34,298 nucleotides of DNA from Bryobacteraceae bacterium CoA2 C42 (lineage in GTDB: Bacteria > Acidobacteriota > Terriglobia > Bryobacterales > Bryobacteraceae): assembly GCA_019931245.1 (NCBI GenBank), contig JAINDL010000040.1:1-34298 (forward strand), written 5' to 3'. A program made the position numbers and the translations under genes. This document shows positions 32,795 through 34,298 of the stretch, in pieces. Under the pieces are notes generated by a model. It did not search any database and had not been told where the DNA came from. It saw only the letters and a program-made list of their open reading frames with translations. Numbering within the stretch: position 1 is the first letter of the stretch; each line of letters opens with the position of its first letter.

Positions 32795-33937
32795 ATGGCG
32801 ATCGAGATCAACGTACCGCGGCTCGGCTGGTCGTCCGAGGATGGCATCTTCGCCGGCTGGCTGAAGCAGCCGGGCGAGCGGGTGGTGAGCGGCGAACCGC
32901 TGTTTGCGCTCGAAAGCGACAAGGTGACGATGGAGGTGGAGGCGCTCGACAGCGGGATTCTGCGGCCGCTCGACGGCGGGCCGGCGGCGGGGGCGCTGGT
33001 GGTGGTGGGGCAGGTGATCGGTTATCTGGCGGCCGAGGGAGAGCAGGTGGCGGAGATCGGGAGTGCCGCCGCCGTTGCCGAGCTAGCGGCCGCCGTCCGG
33101 CCGACGCCGGCGAGTCCGCGGGCAAGGGCGCGGGCCAAGAGCCTGGGCATCGAGATCGCCGAGGTGAGCCCGGCGCCGGGGGGCCGGCGGATTGTCGAAG
33201 ACGATGTGCTGCGAGCGGCCGCGGCCTTGCCGAAGCCGGCGGCGGTGCCGGTAGAGGCCCCGTCCGTCGCCGCGCGCGGGCGGCGCGTGATTGCCGCGCG
33301 CCTCGAAGAGAGTTTCCGCACGCCACACTTCTACGTGCAGGCGGACGTGAACGCGACGGCGCTGGCCCGTCTGCGCGAGGAGCTGGTGCCGGTGCTGGCC
33401 GAACGGGATGGCGTGCGGCTGTCCTTCAACGACCTGCTGATCAAAGCCGCGGCGCTCGCGCTGCGGGCGCGGCCGGAGGTGAACCGCTACTGGCGCGACG
33501 GCGAGAGCGTCCCGTGGGAGACGGCGAACATTGGCCTGGCGGTGCAGACCGAGGAGAATCTGCTCGTGCCGGTGATCCGCGATGCGGACCGGTTGGGGGT
33601 GGGCGCGATTGCCCGCACCCGGCAGGCACTCGTCGAAAAGAGCCAGGCCGGACGGCTGCAGGCGGGCGACAGCGAAGGGGCGAGCCTGACGATTTCCAAC
33701 CTCGGCGCGTTCGGCGTCGACCGGTTTCAGGCGATTCTCAATCCGCCGCAGAGCCTGATCCTCGCCGTGGGGCGCATGGCGAAGCGGCCGGTGGTGGAGG
33801 GCGATGCGGTGGTGGCGCGTCTGACGCTGCCGCTGTCGGTTTCCGTCGATCACCGGGTGATTGACGGGGTGGCGGCGGCGCGGTTTCTGGAGGCGCTGGT
33901 GCAGACGCTGGAGGCGCCGCTGCGGCTGCTGCTCTGA
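32795..33937 (+). CDS. Dihydrolipoamide acyltransferase (E2) of a 2-oxoacid dehydrogenase complex
   Basis: A 380-residue E2 core enzyme that accepts the acyl group from E1 and transfers it to CoA. The single N-terminal lipoyl domain (1 to about 82) has the lipoylation site ESDKVTMEV with Lys43. A peripheral-subunit-binding domain spans about 105-142 (SPRARARAKSLGIEIAEVSP, then GRRIVEDDVL). The C-terminal CoA-acyltransferase domain (about 163-380) ends with SVDHRVIDG, in which His353 and Asp357 form the HxxxD active site. It is shorter than multi-lipoyl pyruvate E2s. ATG 32795 follows GGGAGAG at usual spacing. No E3 (dihydrolipoamide dehydrogenase) follows in the window, so E3 is presumably shared with another complex. 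It is the last gene of the plus arm. Confidence 0.95.
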   Translation: MAIEINVPRLGWSSEDGIFAGWLKQPGERVVSGEPLFALESDKVTMEVEALDSGILRPLDGGPAAGALVVVGQVIGYLAAEGEQVAEIGSAAAVAELAAAVRPTPASPRARARAKSLGIEIAEVSPAPGGRRIVEDDVLRAAAALPKPAAVPVEAPSVAARGRRVIAARLEESFRTPHFYVQADVNATALARLREELVPVLAERDGVRLSFNDLLIKAAALALRARPEVNRYWRDGESVPWETANIGLAVQTEENLLVPVIRDADRLGVGAIARTRQALVEKSQAGRLQAGDSEGASLTISNLGAFGVDRFQAILNPPQSLILAVGRMAKRPVVEGDAVVARLTLPLSVSVDHRVIDGVAAARFLEALVQTLEAPLRLLL

Positions 33938-33949
33938 GGCAGCCGCTCA

Positions 33950-34298
33950 GGTCAGAATTTCGCTCCCGCCCCTGGGCGCGGGAAGGTCAGGTGGCGGTTG
34001 CCGCGCGGGTGGGGGGTCGGCCTTGGTCGAGCGGCGAGCGAGGGGCCGGGGCGTTGGTCAGGCCAAAGTCTCGTTCCCGTCCCTAAGCGGGGAAGGTCAG
34101 GTGGCGGTTGCCGCGCCGGTGGGAGGTCGGCCTTGGTCGAGCGGCGAGCGAGGGGCCGGGGCGTTGGTCAGGCCAAACTCTCGTTCCCGTCCCTGCGCGC
34201 GGGAAGGTCAGGTGGCGGTTGCCGCGCGGGCGGGGGGGCGGCCTCGGTCGAGCGGCGAGCGAGGGGCCGGGGCGTTGGTCAGGCCGAAGTCTCTATCC
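33950..34298. repeat. Tandem array of about 110-bp units, each with a hairpin, cut by the right edge
   Basis: After the E2 stop there is no gene to the window end. The anchor GGTCAGGTGGCGGTTGCCGCG recurs at 33985, 34095 and 34206 (periods 110 and 111), preceded by a partial unit from 33950. Each junction holds a hairpin with the same stem theme and a changing loop: TCCCGC/GCGGGA at 33964-33983, then TTCCC/GGGAA and TTCCCG/CGGGAA in the next two units. Inner units differ by only a few substitutions. The array is G-rich on the plus strand and does not obviously match the 1341-1862 array. It continues beyond the window or ends at its edge; the last bases (TCTCTATCC) begin to diverge. Confidence 0.85.
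33964..33983 (+). terminator. Possible terminator-like hairpin after the E2 gene
   Basis: TCCCGC and GCGGGA form a 6-bp GC stem around an 8-base loop, 27 bp after the E2 stop. There is no U-tract, so Rho-independent termination is weakly supported; the hairpin is also the first member of the repeat array. Confidence 0.3.

Noticed and set aside
33950-34298. CRISPR array
   Set aside because: The units are about 110 bp and similar along their whole length; there are no short identical repeats with unique spacers and no cas gene.
33985-34298. Coding frame through the right-hand array
   Set aside because: The 110-bp period breaks the frame and stops occur; no start codon with a ribosome-binding site.

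Overview
The window looks like a piece of a GC-rich bacterial chromosome. The gene repertoire resembles Acidobacteriota, most likely Bryobacterales/Solibacter relatives: exported Gfo/Idh/MocA oxidoreductases, Tat-like DRRxFL leaders, a PIG-L deacetylase, a sugar-phosphate isomerase/epimerase, an acetylxylan-esterase-like hydrolase, and secreted TPR proteins. This assignment is inferred from gene content and composition; no rRNA or tRNA gene was seen.

Layout. 1-1305: 3' part of a phage-type terminase large subunit, cut by the window edge. 1306-1902: a C-rich non-coding repeat array whose copies share a potential G-quadruplex on the minus strand. 1903-3963 (-): secreted mutarotase-like protein and Gfo/Idh/MocA oxidoreductase. 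3991-8727 (-): class A penicillin-binding protein, exported TPR protein and TPR lipoprotein. 8747-11965 (-): membrane-anchored MutS-like ATPase, proline dehydrogenase and a small membrane protein with a zinc-ribbon-like tail. 12061-13765: ArsB/NhaD-type transporter converging on a PAP2 phosphatase. 13844-17660 (+): GT28/MGDG-synthase-like glycosyltransferase, exported alpha/beta hydrolase and GluQRS, coupled by two GTGA overlaps. 17681-17757: a decayed copy of the gluQRS 3' end. 17766-21039 (-): nfo and leuS, overlapping. 21068-21607 (+): exported YceI protein. 21624-24227 (-): membrane HD-GYP/GAF/GGDEF protein. 24228-24743: no convincing gene, two inverted repeats.

24744-33937 is the most interesting accessory block, a divergent catabolic cluster. 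The minus arm encodes an amidohydrolase/lactonase-like enzyme, a sugar isomerase/epimerase-like TIM barrel and a SelA/DgaE-like PLP enzyme with a Tat-like leader. The plus arm encodes a PIG-L deacetylase, an ACS-family MFS transporter, an SDR whose catalytic lysine position is methionine, a fused E1 alpha-beta 2-oxoacid dehydrogenase and a lipoyl E2. Together these suggest uptake, deacetylation, deamination and oxidation of an amino-sugar or sugar-acid substrate ending in an acyl-CoA; the substrate cannot be read from the sequence. 33950-34298: a second array with about 110-bp units, each carrying a hairpin, that reaches the right edge.

Most genes are closely packed or overlapping. Many long open frames antisense to real genes are composition artefacts and were left out.
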